Notes under the pieces: model-generated
What the model was told of the DNA's origin: nothing
The model's database searches: none
The model's input: the letters and a program-made list of their open reading frames with translations, nothing else
In this document: positions 1 through 8,847 of the stretch, piece by piece
Position numbering within the stretch: the first letter of the stretch is position 1
How the letters are laid out: the number at the start of each line of letters is the position of its first letter
Made by a program: the position numbers and the translations under genes
Assembly: GCA_027924025.1 (NCBI GenBank)
Contig: AP026970.1
Coordinates: 310,001 to 374,000, forward strand
DNA length: 64,000 bases
Direction: 5' to 3'
Source of the DNA: Comamonadaceae bacterium OS-4
Lineage (GTDB): Bacteria; Pseudomonadota; Gammaproteobacteria; Burkholderiales; Burkholderiaceae_C

Positions 1-2
1 TT

Positions 3-662
3 GTGTCGCATTCCCGCGGCGGAATTGTGCTGCTCTCGACATGGCCCCTGGGTCTGTTGTTCCCGTCCTCGGTGCCTTTGGGCTTGGGTCAGGTGGTGAC
101 CCGGGTAGAGGAGATGCTGCGCAGTGCGCTACTGGACTCTGAGTTTGAACGCTGGTTGCCCGAGGGGCCTACGGAATGGCCTGCCTTGGCTCCGAGTACA
201 GAGTTGCTATGCGTTGCGTTGGGTTTGCTAATTCCTTGCCTGTTGGGTTTTTGTATTGTGCGGGCCCGGTGGCGACGCGTAGTGGTGGTGGTGGTGACAG
301 CTACGTCGGCCGTGTTGGCCACCGCTTTGTCGGCCGCCTTGAGCTGGGGCCCCGGCCATGCCTGGGCTTGGCTGGATTTGCCGACGCAAATCGGCATGCT
401 GGCGGGGGCTGGCTTGGCGTTGTTGCTGGTACTGGTGTCATGGCGCGTCAGTGCGGCCGTGGCACTGTTGGCGCTGGGGGTCTATTTAAGTCTGTTGAAT
501 CAAGCGCCAGAAAGTCCGTACTTCGCACAGACCCTCCAGTTGTGGGAGCAGGGGCGGTTTATCCGGTTCAATGGTCTGGCGCAATGGGTGGGGTGGCTCT
601 GGCCTTATGCGGCGTCCTTGTATCTTCTGGGGCAAATCGCGCGCAGAGATACTAAAACCTAA
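3..662 (+). CDS. VanZ-like membrane protein, 5' end probably missing
   Basis: Reading frame open from the window edge, so the GTG at base 3 is probably internal and the true start lies upstream. The visible 219 residues hold about five hydrophobic segments (roughly 66-86, 91-111, 127-147, 150-170 and 196-212), so this is an inner-membrane protein. The C-terminal part, with LNQAPESPYF followed by a short loop and a last membrane helix, resembles the end of VanZ-family proteins of Burkholderiales; that match is from memory. No catalytic motif is visible and the substrate is unknown. The gene ends 9 bp before the ferredoxin-like gene, so the two may be cotranscribed. Confidence 0.6.
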   Translation: MSHSRGGIVLLSTWPLGLLFPSSVPLGLGQVVTRVEEMLRSALLDSEFERWLPEGPTEWPALAPSTELLCVALGLLIPCLLGFCIVRARWRRVVVVVVTATSAVLATALSAALSWGPGHAWAWLDLPTQIGMLAGAGLALLLVLVSWRVSAAVALLALGVYLSLLNQAPESPYFAQTLQLWEQGRFIRFNGLAQWVGWLWPYAASLYLLGQIARRDTKT

Positions 663-671
663 AATCAGCGC

Positions 672-1022
672 ATGACTGATTCCACCACTCCCGCCCCCTC
701 CTATTACGAACGCCATATTTTCTTTTGCCTGAACGAGCGAAAGAACGGCGAAGACTGTTGTGTGCACCACAACGCCCAAGAGGGTTTTGACAAGTGCAAG
801 CAACTTGTCAAAGAAGCTGGACTGGCGGGCCCCGGCAAAGTCCGTGTCAACAAAGCGGGCTGCTTGGACCGCTGTGCCGGTGGCCCGGTGGCGGTGGTGT
901 ATCCCGAAGCGGTTTGGTACTCGTTTGTGGACGGGCAGGATATCGAAGAGATTGTGGAGTCGCACCTTAAGAACGGCAAAGTCGTTGAGCGACTGCTGAC
1001 ACCCGCCCACTTGGGCCGCTGA
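672..1022 (+). CDS. (2Fe-2S) ferredoxin-like protein, thioredoxin fold
   Basis: A 116-residue soluble protein of the thioredoxin-like [2Fe-2S] ferredoxin family. Probable cluster ligands are Cys19, Cys30 (in EDCCVHH), Cys64 and Cys68 (GCLDRC), the usual widely spaced four-cysteine pattern of this family. The conserved stretch GGPVAVVYPE follows the last two cysteines and is typical of the stand-alone ferredoxin. Likely an electron carrier in the cytoplasm; the partner is not evident. ATG start lies 9 bp after the VanZ-like gene and just before the COG2945 hydrolase on the same strand. Confidence 0.8.
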   Translation: MTDSTTPAPSYYERHIFFCLNERKNGEDCCVHHNAQEGFDKCKQLVKEAGLAGPGKVRVNKAGCLDRCAGGPVAVVYPEAVWYSFVDGQDIEEIVESHLKNGKVVERLLTPAHLGR

Positions 1023-1030
1023 TTGTCGCG

Positions 1031-1087
1031 TATTCGCTAGTTGGCGCTCTCATCTCTTGCGGGTGCCGCTATAAAAATAATAGCAAA
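1031..1087 (-). repeat. Comamonadaceae-type palindromic repeat, copy A
   Basis: Read on the minus strand it begins TTTGCTATTATTTTTATAGC and continues through CCCGC to a distal GCGCCAACTAGCG. It shares the layout TTGCTAT-N7-ATAGC, a GCGC-like centre and a distal GGGCTAG-like box with the other copies in this window. The element ends directly against the ATG of the hydrolase gene at 1088. Confidence 0.6.
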
Positions 1088-1720
1088 ATGAATTCTTCTA
1101 CCCAAAAGTTCCAGATGGCGGGTCCGGCCGGTTTGCTGGAGGGGCTGATTGATGAACCCACGAGCCCACCCTTTGATGCCGTGCGCGGCACGGTGGTGAT
1201 CGCTCACCCTCATCCCTTGTTCGGCGGCACCATGGACAACAAAGTGGTCCAGACGCTGGCCCGGGCGTTTGTTCAGGCCGGATGGCGTGCGGTCCGGTTC
1301 AATTTTCGGGGTGTCGGTGCCAGCGAAGGCGTCTACGACCACGGCAACGGGGAGTTGCAAGATTTCCTGGCAGTGGTGCAGCACATGGCGCCCGAGGGGA
1401 GGCTCTCGCTGGCCGGTTTTTCATTTGGCGCATTTGTGACCAGCCATGCGCTGTTGGCATTAGCCGCGCGTGAGCCCGAGCAGGTGGTGCTGGTCGGTAC
1501 GGCGGCGAGTCGCTTTGCTGTGGCCCCCGTGGCCCCCGACTTTCATGACCGCACTTTGGTGCTGCATGGCGAGCAAGACGACACCGTTCCGCTTGCGGAT
1601 GTGATGAATTGGGCCCGGCCGCAGAGCCTGCCGGTGACGGTGGTGCCGGGGGGCGGACACTTCTTTCATGGACAATTGCCCTTACTACGCAACATTGTGG
1701 CGCGCCATTTGCGTGGCTGA
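1088..1720 (+). CDS. alpha/beta hydrolase, COG2945 type
   Basis: A 210-residue single-domain alpha/beta hydrolase. The nucleophile is Ser112 in the elbow GFSFG, the acid is probably Asp164 or Asp165 in GEQDDTVP, and the base is His191 in GGGHFFHG. The N-terminal HPHPLFGGTMDNK (40-52) and FNFRGVGASEG (71-81) are hallmarks of this family of small cytoplasmic hydrolases; the natural substrate is unknown. No Shine-Dalgarno sequence precedes the ATG because a palindromic repeat occupies the upstream bases; an alternative start is Met10 at 1115. Confidence 0.8.
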   Translation: MNSSTQKFQMAGPAGLLEGLIDEPTSPPFDAVRGTVVIAHPHPLFGGTMDNKVVQTLARAFVQAGWRAVRFNFRGVGASEGVYDHGNGELQDFLAVVQHMAPEGRLSLAGFSFGAFVTSHALLALAAREPEQVVLVGTAASRFAVAPVAPDFHDRTLVLHGEQDDTVPLADVMNWARPQSLPVTVVPGGGHFFHGQLPLLRNIVARHLRG

Positions 1721-1788
1721 CGCTGCGCCAGCGCTCTCGGGTGACTCCCGGCGCTTTCTCGACATCTTTTCTCCAACCTGACTGAACT

Positions 1789-2973
1789 ATGAAACTATTG
1801 ATTGCCTCCGTTTTGGCGGCTTTGAGCTTTGCGGTGGCCGCTGAAGCCCCACGCCCACCGGAAGTGGCTGCGCGCTCCTATTTGTTGATGGACGTCACTG
1901 CGAATCAAATCCTGGCATCCAAAGATCTGGACATGCCGGTGGAGCCAGCCTCGCTCACCAAGCTGATGACAGCGTATCTGGTGTTCGACGCATTGCGATC
2001 CAAGAAGATTGATCTCAAGCAGACCTTCCCGGTGAGTGAGCGTGCCTGGAAGATGCCCGGCTCCCGGATGTTCATCGACCCCAAGATGCAAGTGCCAGTG
2101 GAGGATTTGATCAAAGGCATGATCGTGCAGAGCGGAAACGATGCCACGATGGCGCTGGCAGAGGGCGTTGGCGGCTCCTTGGAGCGCTTTGTCCAAATGA
2201 TGAATGAGCAGGCCAAGGTGTTGGGTATGAAGAATACGGGTTACAAAAACCCCGAAGGACTCACCGAAGCCGGGCACACCACGACGGCCCGAGACCTGAG
2301 CATTCTGGCCATGCGCCTGATGGCTGACTTTCCTGATTTTGTGCACTTCTACGCGATCAAAAAGTACCGCTACCCCGGCACACCGGCCGCCAACGATAGC
2401 AACCGCAACCTGCTGTTGTTCCGTGATCCGACGGTCGACGGGCTGAAGACGGGCCATACCGCCGCTGCGGGTTATTGCCTTGTGGCCACTGCCAAGCGTG
2501 ATTTCCCGGCTTTGGCCACTGCCGGTGCGCCTGCAGGTTCGCCTGCGGCCACGGGAAGCCGCCGCTTGCTGTCGATTGTGTTGGGTACTGAGAGCGAAAG
2601 CGCGCGTGCCAATGAGTCACAAAAGCTGCTCAATTGGGGTTACACCGCCTATGAGGCGGTCAAGTTGTACGACGCGGGTGCTGCGGTAGTGACGCCCAAG
2701 GTCTGGAAGGGCGCTGAGTCAGCTGTCAAAGTCGGTCGTCCACAAGGCGTGGTTGTGGCGGTGCCTGCCGGAAGCGGTGCGCAGCTAAAAACCGAAGTGG
2801 TGCGCAACGAGCCTATCGTGGCGCCGGTCGCCAAAGGGCAAGTGCTAGCAACTCTCAAGGTCCGTTCCGGTGAGCAGGTTGTTGCCGAGGTGCCTTTGGT
2901 GGCAATGGATGCCGTCGAGCAAGCGGGCGTCATTGGCCGCACTTGGGATGCCTTGCGCCTCTGGATTCGCTGA
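1789..2973 (+). CDS. dacC: D-alanyl-D-alanine carboxypeptidase (PBP5/6 family)
   Basis: Low-molecular-weight penicillin-binding protein that removes the terminal D-Ala from peptidoglycan pentapeptides in the periplasm. All three active-site motifs are present: Ser55-Leu-Thr-Lys58, Ser115-Gly-Asn117 and Lys220-Thr-Gly222. A signal peptide covers about residues 1-18. The C-terminal third (about 275-394) matches the PBP5 beta domain and ends with WDALRLWIR, a probable amphipathic membrane anchor. Length 394 is normal for the family. Monocistronic, followed by the rpsL promoter. The symbol could equally be dacA; paralogues cannot be told apart here. Confidence 0.9.
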   Translation: MKLLIASVLAALSFAVAAEAPRPPEVAARSYLLMDVTANQILASKDLDMPVEPASLTKLMTAYLVFDALRSKKIDLKQTFPVSERAWKMPGSRMFIDPKMQVPVEDLIKGMIVQSGNDATMALAEGVGGSLERFVQMMNEQAKVLGMKNTGYKNPEGLTEAGHTTTARDLSILAMRLMADFPDFVHFYAIKKYRYPGTPAANDSNRNLLLFRDPTVDGLKTGHTAAAGYCLVATAKRDFPALATAGAPAGSPAATGSRRLLSIVLGTESESARANESQKLLNWGYTAYEAVKLYDAGAAVVTPKVWKGAESAVKVGRPQGVVVAVPAGSGAQLKTEVVRNEPIVAPVAKGQVLATLKVRSGEQVVAEVPLVAMDAVEQAGVIGRTWDALRLWIR

Positions 2974-2988
2974 AGATCAGGCCACAGT

Positions 2989-3017
2989 TTGCGTGTAAAC
3001 CCTTGTTCTGCTACATT
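2989..3017 (+). promoter_or_regulatory. candidate sigma-70 promoter of the str operon
   Basis: TTGCGT (2989-2994) and TACATT (3012-3017) with a 17-bp spacer, about 70 bp upstream of rpsL. A small hairpin TTCGG/CCGAA (3027-3041) follows and would sit near the 5' end of the transcript. Confidence 0.6.
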
Positions 3018-3087
3018 AGAAGGCTTTTCGGAATTTCCGAAGGGATTCACGTTTTCGTAATATTCAAACGTTTAGGGACGTTTTTCA

Positions 3088-3465
3088 ATGCCAACCATTA
3101 ACCAACTCGTGCGTCAAGGCCGTGAGGTCGAGACCATCAAGTCGAAGAGCCCTGCTATGCAGAACTCTCCGCAGCGTCGCGGTGTATGCACCCGTGTGTA
3201 CACAACGACTCCTAAAAAGCCTAACTCCGCTCTGCGTAAAGTTGCCAAAGTGCGCTTGACCAACGGTTTTGAGGTGATCTCTTACATCGGCGGTGAAGGC
3301 CACAACTTGCAAGAACACAGCGTTGTGCTGGTTCGCGGCGGTCGTGTCAAGGACTTGCCAGGTGTGCGTTACCACATCGTTCGCGGTTCTTTGGACTTGC
3401 AAGGCGTGAAAGACCGCAAGCAATCCCGTTCCAAGTACGGTGCCAAGAAGCCAAAGGCTAAATAA
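3088..3465 (+). CDS. rpsL: 30S ribosomal protein S12
   Basis: 125 residues, the standard length for betaproteobacterial S12, with the family signature [17 protein letters not shown] and the decoding-centre loop [15 protein letters not shown]. The two lysines whose substitution gives streptomycin resistance in other bacteria (in PKKPNS and RVKDLPG) are wild type. First gene of the str operon behind the promoter at 2989. It is separated from rpsG by 163 bp containing a long extended hairpin. Confidence 0.98.
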
Positions 3466-3482
3466 GCCCTGTAGGTTCGAAT

Positions 3483-3534
3483 TTTCGGTGCTGTTTCCCC
3501 GCGTGGCGCGGAGATGCAGCGAAGTGACCCGAAA
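3483..3534 (+). promoter_or_regulatory. structured rpsL-rpsG intercistronic RNA, candidate S7 site
   Basis: Three stacked helices can be drawn: TTTCGG (3483-3488) with CCGAAA (3529-3534), GCTG (3490-3493) with CAGC (3517-3520), and CCGCG (3499-3503) with CGCGG (3507-3511) closing a 3-base loop. Internal loops separate them. In E. coli S7 represses its own translation by binding the rpsL-rpsG intercistronic RNA; equivalence here is inferred from position only. Confidence 0.5.
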
Positions 3535-3628
3535 CCCGGAATTGTCCGAGTGGGTCGAGTAAGTGGGGGTTTTGATTAACTCTCGCGGTGTCTGAAAAGA
3601 TACCAACTGAAGCAATATGAGGTGAAAT

Positions 3629-4102
3629 ATGCCACGTCGTCGCGAAGTCCCTAAACGTGAAATCCTGCCGGATCCCAAGTTCGGCAACGTAGAGCTGTCC
3701 AAATTCATGAACGTGATCATGGAAGGCGGCAAAAAAGCAGTTGCAGAGCGCATCATTTACGGCGCACTGGAACTGATTGCTAAAAAGCACCCCGATAAGG
3801 ATGCTCTGGAAGCGTTCACCGTTGCGATCAACAACGTCAAGCCCATGGTAGAAGTGAAATCCCGCCGCGTGGGTGGTGCTAACTACCAAGTGCCTGTGGA
3901 AGTGCGTCCTGTCCGTCGCTTGGCTTTGTCCATGCGTTGGATCAAGGAAGCTGCTCGCAAGCGTGGTGAAAAGTCTATGGCTCAGCGCCTTGCCAACGAA
4001 ATGTTGGAAGCCACTGAAGGCCGTGGTGGCGCCATGAAGAAGCGTGACGAAGTGCACCGTATGGCTGAAGCCAACAAGGCCTTCTCTCACTTCCGTTTCT
4101 AA
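3629..4102 (+). CDS. rpsG: 30S ribosomal protein S7
   Basis: 157 residues starting [19 protein letters not shown], the canonical S7 N terminus, and containing [11 protein letters not shown] and [17 protein letters not shown]7 nucleates assembly of the 30S head by binding the 3' major domain of 16S rRNA. An AGGTG Shine-Dalgarno-like element lies 5 bases before the ATG. Second gene of the str operon; the long structured leader before it and another hairpin after it suggest local control of translation or processing. Confidence 0.98.
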   Translation: MPRRREVPKREILPDPKFGNVELSKFMNVIMEGGKKAVAERIIYGALELIAKKHPDKDALEAFTVAINNVKPMVEVKSRRVGGANYQVPVEVRPVRRLALSMRWIKEAARKRGEKSMAQRLANEMLEATEGRGGAMKKRDEVHRMAEANKAFSHFRF

Positions 4103-4118
4103 GCAACGGAAATCGCGG

Positions 4119-4185
4119 CTTTCAGAGCTTGGCAGGTCCGGGCAGCGCAATCGCGCTGTCATGTGGGCTGGCCATACTCTGAAAG
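4119..4185 (+). promoter_or_regulatory. rpsG-fusA intercistronic nested hairpin
   Basis: CTTTCAGAG (4119-4127) pairs perfectly with CTCTGAAAG (4177-4185). Inside lies a second stem CAGCGC (4143-4148) / GCGCTG (4153-4158) with the loop AATC, extendable by two pairs. No T-run follows, so it is not a classic terminator; a processing, attenuation or translational element is likelier. Confidence 0.5.
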
Positions 4186-4248
4186 TCGTTTGTCTTGCTG
4201 CATGGTGCAGCGGACCCTCTCAAGAATTTGATCAACCAAGGATCCATC

Positions 4249-6351
4249 ATGGCTCGCACTACCCCCATTGAGCGCTACCGCAATATCGGTATTTCAGCGC
4301 ACATTGACGCCGGCAAAACCACCACGACCGAGCGTATTCTTTTCTATACCGGCGTGAACCACAAAATCGGCGAAGTGCACGATGGCGCGGCCACGATGGA
4401 CTGGATGGAGCAAGAGCAAGAGCGCGGTATTACCATTACTTCCGCTGCTACGACTTGCTTCTGGAAGGGAATGGACACATCGTTCCCCGAGCACCGCATC
4501 AACATCATTGACACGCCCGGACACGTGGACTTCACGATCGAAGTGGAGCGTTCCATGCGCGTTTTGGACGGCGCCTGCATGGTGTACTGCGCTGTGGGCG
4601 GCGTGCAGCCTCAGTCTGAAACCGTGTGGCGTCAGGCTAACAAATACAAGGTTCCACGTTTGGCCTTTGTGAACAAGATGGACCGTACCGGTGCCAACTT
4701 CTTCAAGGTTGTGGATCAGATGAAGTTGCGCCTAAAGGCCAACCCTGTGCCGATCGTGATTCCAATCGGTGCAGAAGAAAACTTCACCGGCGTGGTGGAT
4801 TTGCGCAAGATGAAGGCCATCATCTGGGACGAAGCTTCCCAGGGCATGAAGTTCACCTTCGAAGAGATCCCTGCTGACCTCGTGAGCGTTGCCAAAGAGT
4901 GGCGCGAAAAGATGGTCGAAGCCGCTGCTGAAGCCTCCGAAGAGCTGATGAACAAGTACCTTGAAGAAGGTGACTTGACCGAAGAAGAAATCACCGGTGG
5001 CCTGCGTAGCCGCACTATCGCTGGCGAAATCCAGCCCATGTTGTGCGGTACTGCGTTCAAGAACAAGGGTGTCCAGCGCATGTTGGATGCTGTGATCGAA
5101 TTAATGCCTTCTCCTCTGGACGTGAAGGCCATCAAGGGCTTTGACGAAGACGAGCAAGAAATCACCCGCAAGGCGGATGACAACGAAAAGTTCGCCGCTT
5201 TGGCATTCAAGTTGATGACCGATCCGTTTGTGGGTCAGTTGACATTTGTGCGCGTGTACTCCGGCGTTCTGAAGAAGGGCGACACTGTGTACAACGCGGT
5301 GCGTGGCAAAAAAGAGCGTATCGGTCGTATCGTGCAAATGCACGCCAACAACCGCGAAGAAGTGGATGAAATCCGCGCGGGCGACATCGCAGCTTGCGTG
5401 GGTCTGAAAGACGTGACAACCGGTGAAACCTTGTGTGACCCATCGGCAGTTATCACACTTGAGCGTATGGTGTTCCCTGACTCCGTGATCCGCCAAGCTG
5501 TTGAGCCTAAGACAAAAGCTGACCAAGAGAAGATGGGTATTGCCCTGAACCGCTTGGCTGCTGAAGATCCGTCTTTCCGCGTGCAAACCGACGAAGAATC
5601 CGGCCAGACCATCATCGGTGGTCAGGGCGAGCTGCACCTGGAAATTATTGTGGACCGCATGAAGCGCGAATTCGGCGTGGAAGCTAACGTTGGTAAGCCG
5701 CAAGTGGCCTACCGCGAAACGATCCGCAAGAGCGTGTCTGACGTGGAAGGCAAGTTTGTTCGCCAGTCCGGTGGTAAGGGTCAATACGGTCACGTGGTGT
5801 TGACCGTTGAGCCTAACGAAGCCGGCAAGGGCTTCGAATTCGTCGACGCAATCAAGGGCGGTGTGGTTCCTCGCGAATACATCCCTGCGGTTGAAAAGGG
5901 TGTGATCGAAGCTTTGAACCAAGGTGTTTTGGCTGGCTACCCCGTGGTGGACGTGAAGGTCACTTTGACTTTCGGTTCTTACCACGATGTGGACTCGAAC
6001 GAAAACGCGTTCAAGATGGCCGCCATCTTCGGTTTCAAGGAAGGTTGCCGCAAGGCCAACCCCGTGATTCTGGAGCCCATGATGGCTGTGGAAGTCGAAA
6101 CCCCAGAAGACTACGCTGGTAACGTGATGGGCGATTTGTCCTCACGTCGCGGCATGGTGCAGGGTATGGACGACATGGTCGGCGGCGGAAAGGCCATCAA
6201 GGCAGAGGTGCCTTTGTCTGAAATGTTCGGCTACTCGACGACATTGCGTTCGATGTCGCAAGGCCGTGCAACCTACACGATGGAATTCAAGCACTACGCG
6301 GAAGCTCCGCGCAACGTGTCTGAAGCCATCATGGCAGCGCGCGCCAAGTAA
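4249..6351 (+). CDS. fusA: elongation factor G
   Basis: 700-residue translocation GTPase. P-loop [12 protein letters not shown], switch region [20 protein letters not shown] and NKMD give a complete G domain; domains II-V follow with the usual EF-G end motifs ([14 protein letters not shown]). Frame remains open 18 codons upstream, but the ATG at 4249 gives the canonical [15 protein letters not shown] start and has AAGGA eight bases before it. Third gene of the str operon, flanked on both sides by structured intercistronic spacers. Confidence 0.98.
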   Translation: MARTTPIERYRNIGISAHIDAGKTTTTERILFYTGVNHKIGEVHDGAATMDWMEQEQERGITITSAATTCFWKGMDTSFPEHRINIIDTPGHVDFTIEVERSMRVLDGACMVYCAVGGVQPQSETVWRQANKYKVPRLAFVNKMDRTGANFFKVVDQMKLRLKANPVPIVIPIGAEENFTGVVDLRKMKAIIWDEASQGMKFTFEEIPADLVSVAKEWREKMVEAAAEASEELMNKYLEEGDLTEEEITGGLRSRTIAGEIQPMLCGTAFKNKGVQRMLDAVIELMPSPLDVKAIKGFDEDEQEITRKADDNEKFAALAFKLMTDPFVGQLTFVRVYSGVLKKGDTVYNAVRGKKERIGRIVQMHANNREEVDEIRAGDIAACVGLKDVTTGETLCDPSAVITLERMVFPDSVIRQAVEPKTKADQEKMGIALNRLAAEDPSFRVQTDEESGQTIIGGQGELHLEIIVDRMKREFGVEANVGKPQVAYRETIRKSVSDVEGKFVRQSGGKGQYGHVVLTVEPNEAGKGFEFVDAIKGGVVPREYIPAVEKGVIEALNQGVLAGYPVVDVKVTLTFGSYHDVDSNENAFKMAAIFGFKEGCRKANPVILEPMMAVEVETPEDYAGNVMGDLSSRRGMVQGMDDMVGGGKAIKAEVPLSEMFGYSTTLRSMSQGRATYTMEFKHYAEAPRNVSEAIMAARAK

Positions 6352-6360
6352 TTTTTAGTG

Positions 6361-6419
6361 GTCTGCGACGGTGTGCCGCCCTGTTCCCGTGCGGGGCGAT
6401 ATAGCAACACCGTGCAGAC
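6361..6419 (+). promoter_or_regulatory. fusA-tuf intercistronic three-part hairpin
   Basis: Nested perfect arms: GTCTGC (6361-6366) with GCAGAC (6414-6419), CGGTGT (6369-6374) with ACACCG (6407-6412), and CGCCC (6377-6381) with GGGCG (6394-6398). Together about 17 base pairs in a 59-base element between the fusA stop and the tuf Shine-Dalgarno. No T-run follows, so read-through into tuf is expected. Confidence 0.55.
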
Positions 6420-6461
6420 GTAAAACCAACACACGGGATTAGCTCTTTGGAGAATTGAAAA

Positions 6462-7652
6462 ATGGGTAAAGAAAAATTCACACGTACCAAGCCACACGTC
6501 AATGTGGGTACCATTGGTCACGTGGACCACGGCAAGACCACACTGACAGCGGCTATCACCACTGTGTTGGCAGCCAAGTTTGGCGGATCTGCCAAAGCGT
6601 ACGACCAGATCGACGCAGCACCTGAAGAAAAAGCACGCGGCATTACCATCAACACTGCACACGTTGAGTACGAAACCGCCAACCGCCACTACGCACACGT
6701 GGATTGCCCCGGACACGCTGACTATGTGAAGAACATGATCACTGGCGCCGCACAAATGGACGGCGCTATTCTGGTTTGCTCCGCAGCTGACGGCCCCATG
6801 CCCCAGACACGCGAGCACATCTTGTTGGCTCGCCAAGTGGGCGTGCCTTACATCATCGTGTTCCTGAACAAGTGCGACATGGTGGACGACGCTGAGTTGT
6901 TGGAACTGGTTGAGATGGAAGTTCGCGAACTCCTGTCCAAGTACGACTTCCCAGGCGACGACACCCCCATCATCCACGGTTCTGCCAAGCTCGCCATGGA
7001 AGGCGACAAGGGCGACCTGGGCGAAGGCGCGATCATGAAGTTGGCTGACGCACTCGACTCCTACATCCCCCTGCCAGAGCGCGCAGTGGACGGCGCATTC
7101 CTGATGCCCGTGGAAGACGTGTTCTCGATCTCCGGTCGCGGCACCGTGGTGACAGGTCGCGTTGAGCGCGGTATCGTCAAGGTCGGCGAAGAAATCGAAA
7201 TCGTTGGTATTGCTGACACACAAAAGACCACCTGCACAGGCGTCGAAATGTTCCGCAAGTTGCTCGACCAAGGTCAAGCAGGCGACAACGTCGGTATCCT
7301 GTTGCGCGGCACCAAGCGCGAAGACGTGCAGCGCGGCCAAGTGCTGTGCAAGCCCGGTTCGATCAAGCCACACACCCACTTCACTGGCGAAATCTACGTG
7401 TTGTCCAAGGACGAAGGCGGACGTCACACTCCTTTCTTCAACAACTACCGTCCCCAGTTCTACTTCCGTACAACGGACGTGACCGGTGCGATCGAGTTGC
7501 CAGAAGGCAAAGAAATGGTGATGCCTGGTGACAACGTGTCCATCACTGTGAAGTTGATCAACCCCATCGCCATGGAAGAAGGCCTGCGTTTCGCTATTCG
7601 CGAAGGCGGTCGTACCGTGGGCGCCGGCGTGGTTGCCAAAATCATCGCGTAA
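6462..7652 (+). CDS. tuf: elongation factor Tu
   Basis: 396 residues, normal length for EF-Tu. GTPase motifs are [22 protein letters not shown] and NKCD; the C-terminal domain ends [17 protein letters not shown]. Delivers aminoacyl-tRNA to the ribosome. GGAG lies 7 bases upstream of the ATG. Lies between fusA and rpsJ in the str operon. Only one tuf copy is in this window; many betaproteobacteria have a second near rRNA or secE. Confidence 0.98.
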   Translation: MGKEKFTRTKPHVNVGTIGHVDHGKTTLTAAITTVLAAKFGGSAKAYDQIDAAPEEKARGITINTAHVEYETANRHYAHVDCPGHADYVKNMITGAAQMDGAILVCSAADGPMPQTREHILLARQVGVPYIIVFLNKCDMVDDAELLELVEMEVRELLSKYDFPGDDTPIIHGSAKLAMEGDKGDLGEGAIMKLADALDSYIPLPERAVDGAFLMPVEDVFSISGRGTVVTGRVERGIVKVGEEIEIVGIADTQKTTCTGVEMFRKLLDQGQAGDNVGILLRGTKREDVQRGQVLCKPGSIKPHTHFTGEIYVLSKDEGGRHTPFFNNYRPQFYFRTTDVTGAIELPEGKEMVMPGDNVSITVKLINPIAMEEGLRFAIREGGRTVGAGVVAKIIA

Positions 7653-7673
7653 TTCGCACATTAAGGAATTACG

Positions 7674-7988
7674 ATGGCCGCCAAACAAAAAATCCGCATC
7701 CGCCTGAAGGCGTTTGACTACAAGCTGATCGATCAATCGGCAGCTGAAATTGTTGACACTGCAAAGCGCACCGGCGCGATTGTCAAAGGTCCCGTGCCTT
7801 TGCCAACACGCATGAAGCGCTTCGACATCCTGCGTTCACCTCACGTGAACAAGGCCAGTCGTGACCAGTTCGAAATCCGCACGCACCAGCGTTTGATGGA
7901 CATCGTGGATCCAACGGACAAAACCGTTGATGCACTGATGAAGCTCGACCTGCCCGCAGGCGTGGACGTAGAAATCAAGCTGCAGTAA
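7674..7988 (+). CDS. rpsJ: 30S ribosomal protein S10
   Basis: 104 residues with the S10 signatures [16 protein letters not shown] and [22 protein letters not shown]. Constituent of the 30S head and the NusE transcription factor. It is read 21 bp after tuf with a strong AAGGA, and a rho-independent terminator follows directly, so S10 here is the last gene of the str operon and not the first of the S10 operon as in E. coli. Confidence 0.98.
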   Translation: MAAKQKIRIRLKAFDYKLIDQSAAEIVDTAKRTGAIVKGPVPLPTRMKRFDILRSPHVNKASRDQFEIRTHQRLMDIVDPTDKTVDALMKLDLPAGVDVEIKLQ

Positions 7989-7998
7989 TCGAATGGAG

Positions 7999-8022
7999 GC
8001 CCCGTTACGGCGGGGCTTTTTT
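7999..8022 (+). terminator. rho-independent terminator after rpsJ
   Basis: GCCCCG (7999-8004), loop TTACGG, CGGGGC (8011-8016), then six Ts. It lies 10 bp after the rpsJ stop codon. Confidence 0.9.
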
Positions 8023-8040
8023 AGGCGAACGGCTGAGCAC

Positions 8041-8069
8041 TTGCGCACTCCGCAAGGGCAGGCTATACT
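8041..8069 (+). promoter_or_regulatory. sigma-70 promoter of the rplC operon
   Basis: TTGCGC (8041-8046), exactly 17 bp, TATACT (8064-8069). It sits between the rpsJ terminator and rplC and would give a leader of roughly 95 nt. Confidence 0.75.
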
Positions 8070-8110
8070 CGCTGGCTCTGCGTGGAGACGCGCGGGGTTT
8101 TATTAACAGT

Positions 8111-8158
8111 CTCCCAAGTAAAAACATGGCAGCCAATTGAAGTTGCCATGGTTGGGAG
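8111..8158 (+). promoter_or_regulatory. structured rplC leader, candidate ribosomal-protein-binding RNA
   Basis: Outer helix CTCCCAA (8111-8117) / TTGGGAG (8152-8158) and inner helix CATGGCA (8125-8131) / TGCCATG (8144-8150), separated by a purine-rich asymmetric loop (GTAAAAA opposite one G). The structure ends 4 bases before the GGAG ribosome binding site of rplC, the position expected for autogenous translational control. Confidence 0.6.
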
Positions 8159-8172
8159 TTACGGAGAAAACA

Positions 8173-8847
8173 ATGAGTCTTAGCAATCACTTAGGGTTGC
8201 TGGGTCGCAAAGTTGGCATGATGCGTCTATTCACGGACGACGGGGACGCTGTTCCTGTGACCGTGGTGGATGTGTCTAACAACCGTGTGACACAGGTGAA
8301 AACCCAAGAGAACGACGGCTATGTGGCCTTGCAGGTTACATTCGGTGCACGCAAAGCTTCGCGTATCACCAAGCCCGTCGCCGGCCATTTGGCCAAAGCT
8401 GGCGTTGAAGCTGGCGAAATCATTCAAGAGTTCCGCGTTACTGCTGAATCTGCTGCAAAGTACGCAACTGGCGCCACCGTGCCAGTGACCGATATTTTTG
8501 CAGTGGGTCAAAAGGTAGATGTGCAGGGCACTTCGATCGGTAAAGGCTACGCCGGTACCATCAAGCGTCACAACATGTCTTCGCAGCGCGCATCCCACGG
8601 TAACAGCCGCTCGCACAATGTGCCCGGTTCTATCGGTATGGCTCAAGATCCCGGTCGCGTGTTTCCTGGTAAGCGCATGACAGGTCACTTGGGTGATGCT
8701 ACCGTGACAACTCAAAACCTCGACGTGGTTCGTGTTGACGAAGCTCGCCAACTGTTGTTGATCAAGGGTGCTATCCCTGGATCCAAGGGTGGTTTCGTGA
8801 CCGTGCGTCCTGCAGTCAAAGCCAAAGCCTCTAAAGGAGCGAACTGA
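8173..8847 (+). CDS. rplC: 50S ribosomal protein L3
   Basis: 224 residues with [20 protein letters not shown] near the N terminus and the L3 core [21 protein letters not shown]. Binds 23S rRNA near its 3' end. Frame is open 12 codons further upstream, but the ATG at 8173 has GGAG 6 bases before it and gives the family N terminus [11 protein letters not shown]. First gene of its own transcription unit, behind a promoter and a folded leader; its stop overlaps the rplD start codon by one base. Confidence 0.97.
   Translation: MSLSNHLGLLGRKVGMMRLFTDDGDAVPVTVVDVSNNRVTQVKTQENDGYVALQVTFGARKASRITKPVAGHLAKAGVEAGEIIQEFRVTAESAAKYATGATVPVTDIFAVGQKVDVQGTSIGKGYAGTIKRHNMSSQRASHGNSRSHNVPGSIGMAQDPGRVFPGKRMTGHLGDATVTTQNLDVVRVDEARQLLLIKGAIPGSKGGFVTVRPAVKAKASKGAN

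Noticed and set aside
6294..7736. 480-residue open frame antisense to tuf
   Set aside because: Mirror of a highly biased coding sequence; product is His/Cys-rich low-complexity with no family features.
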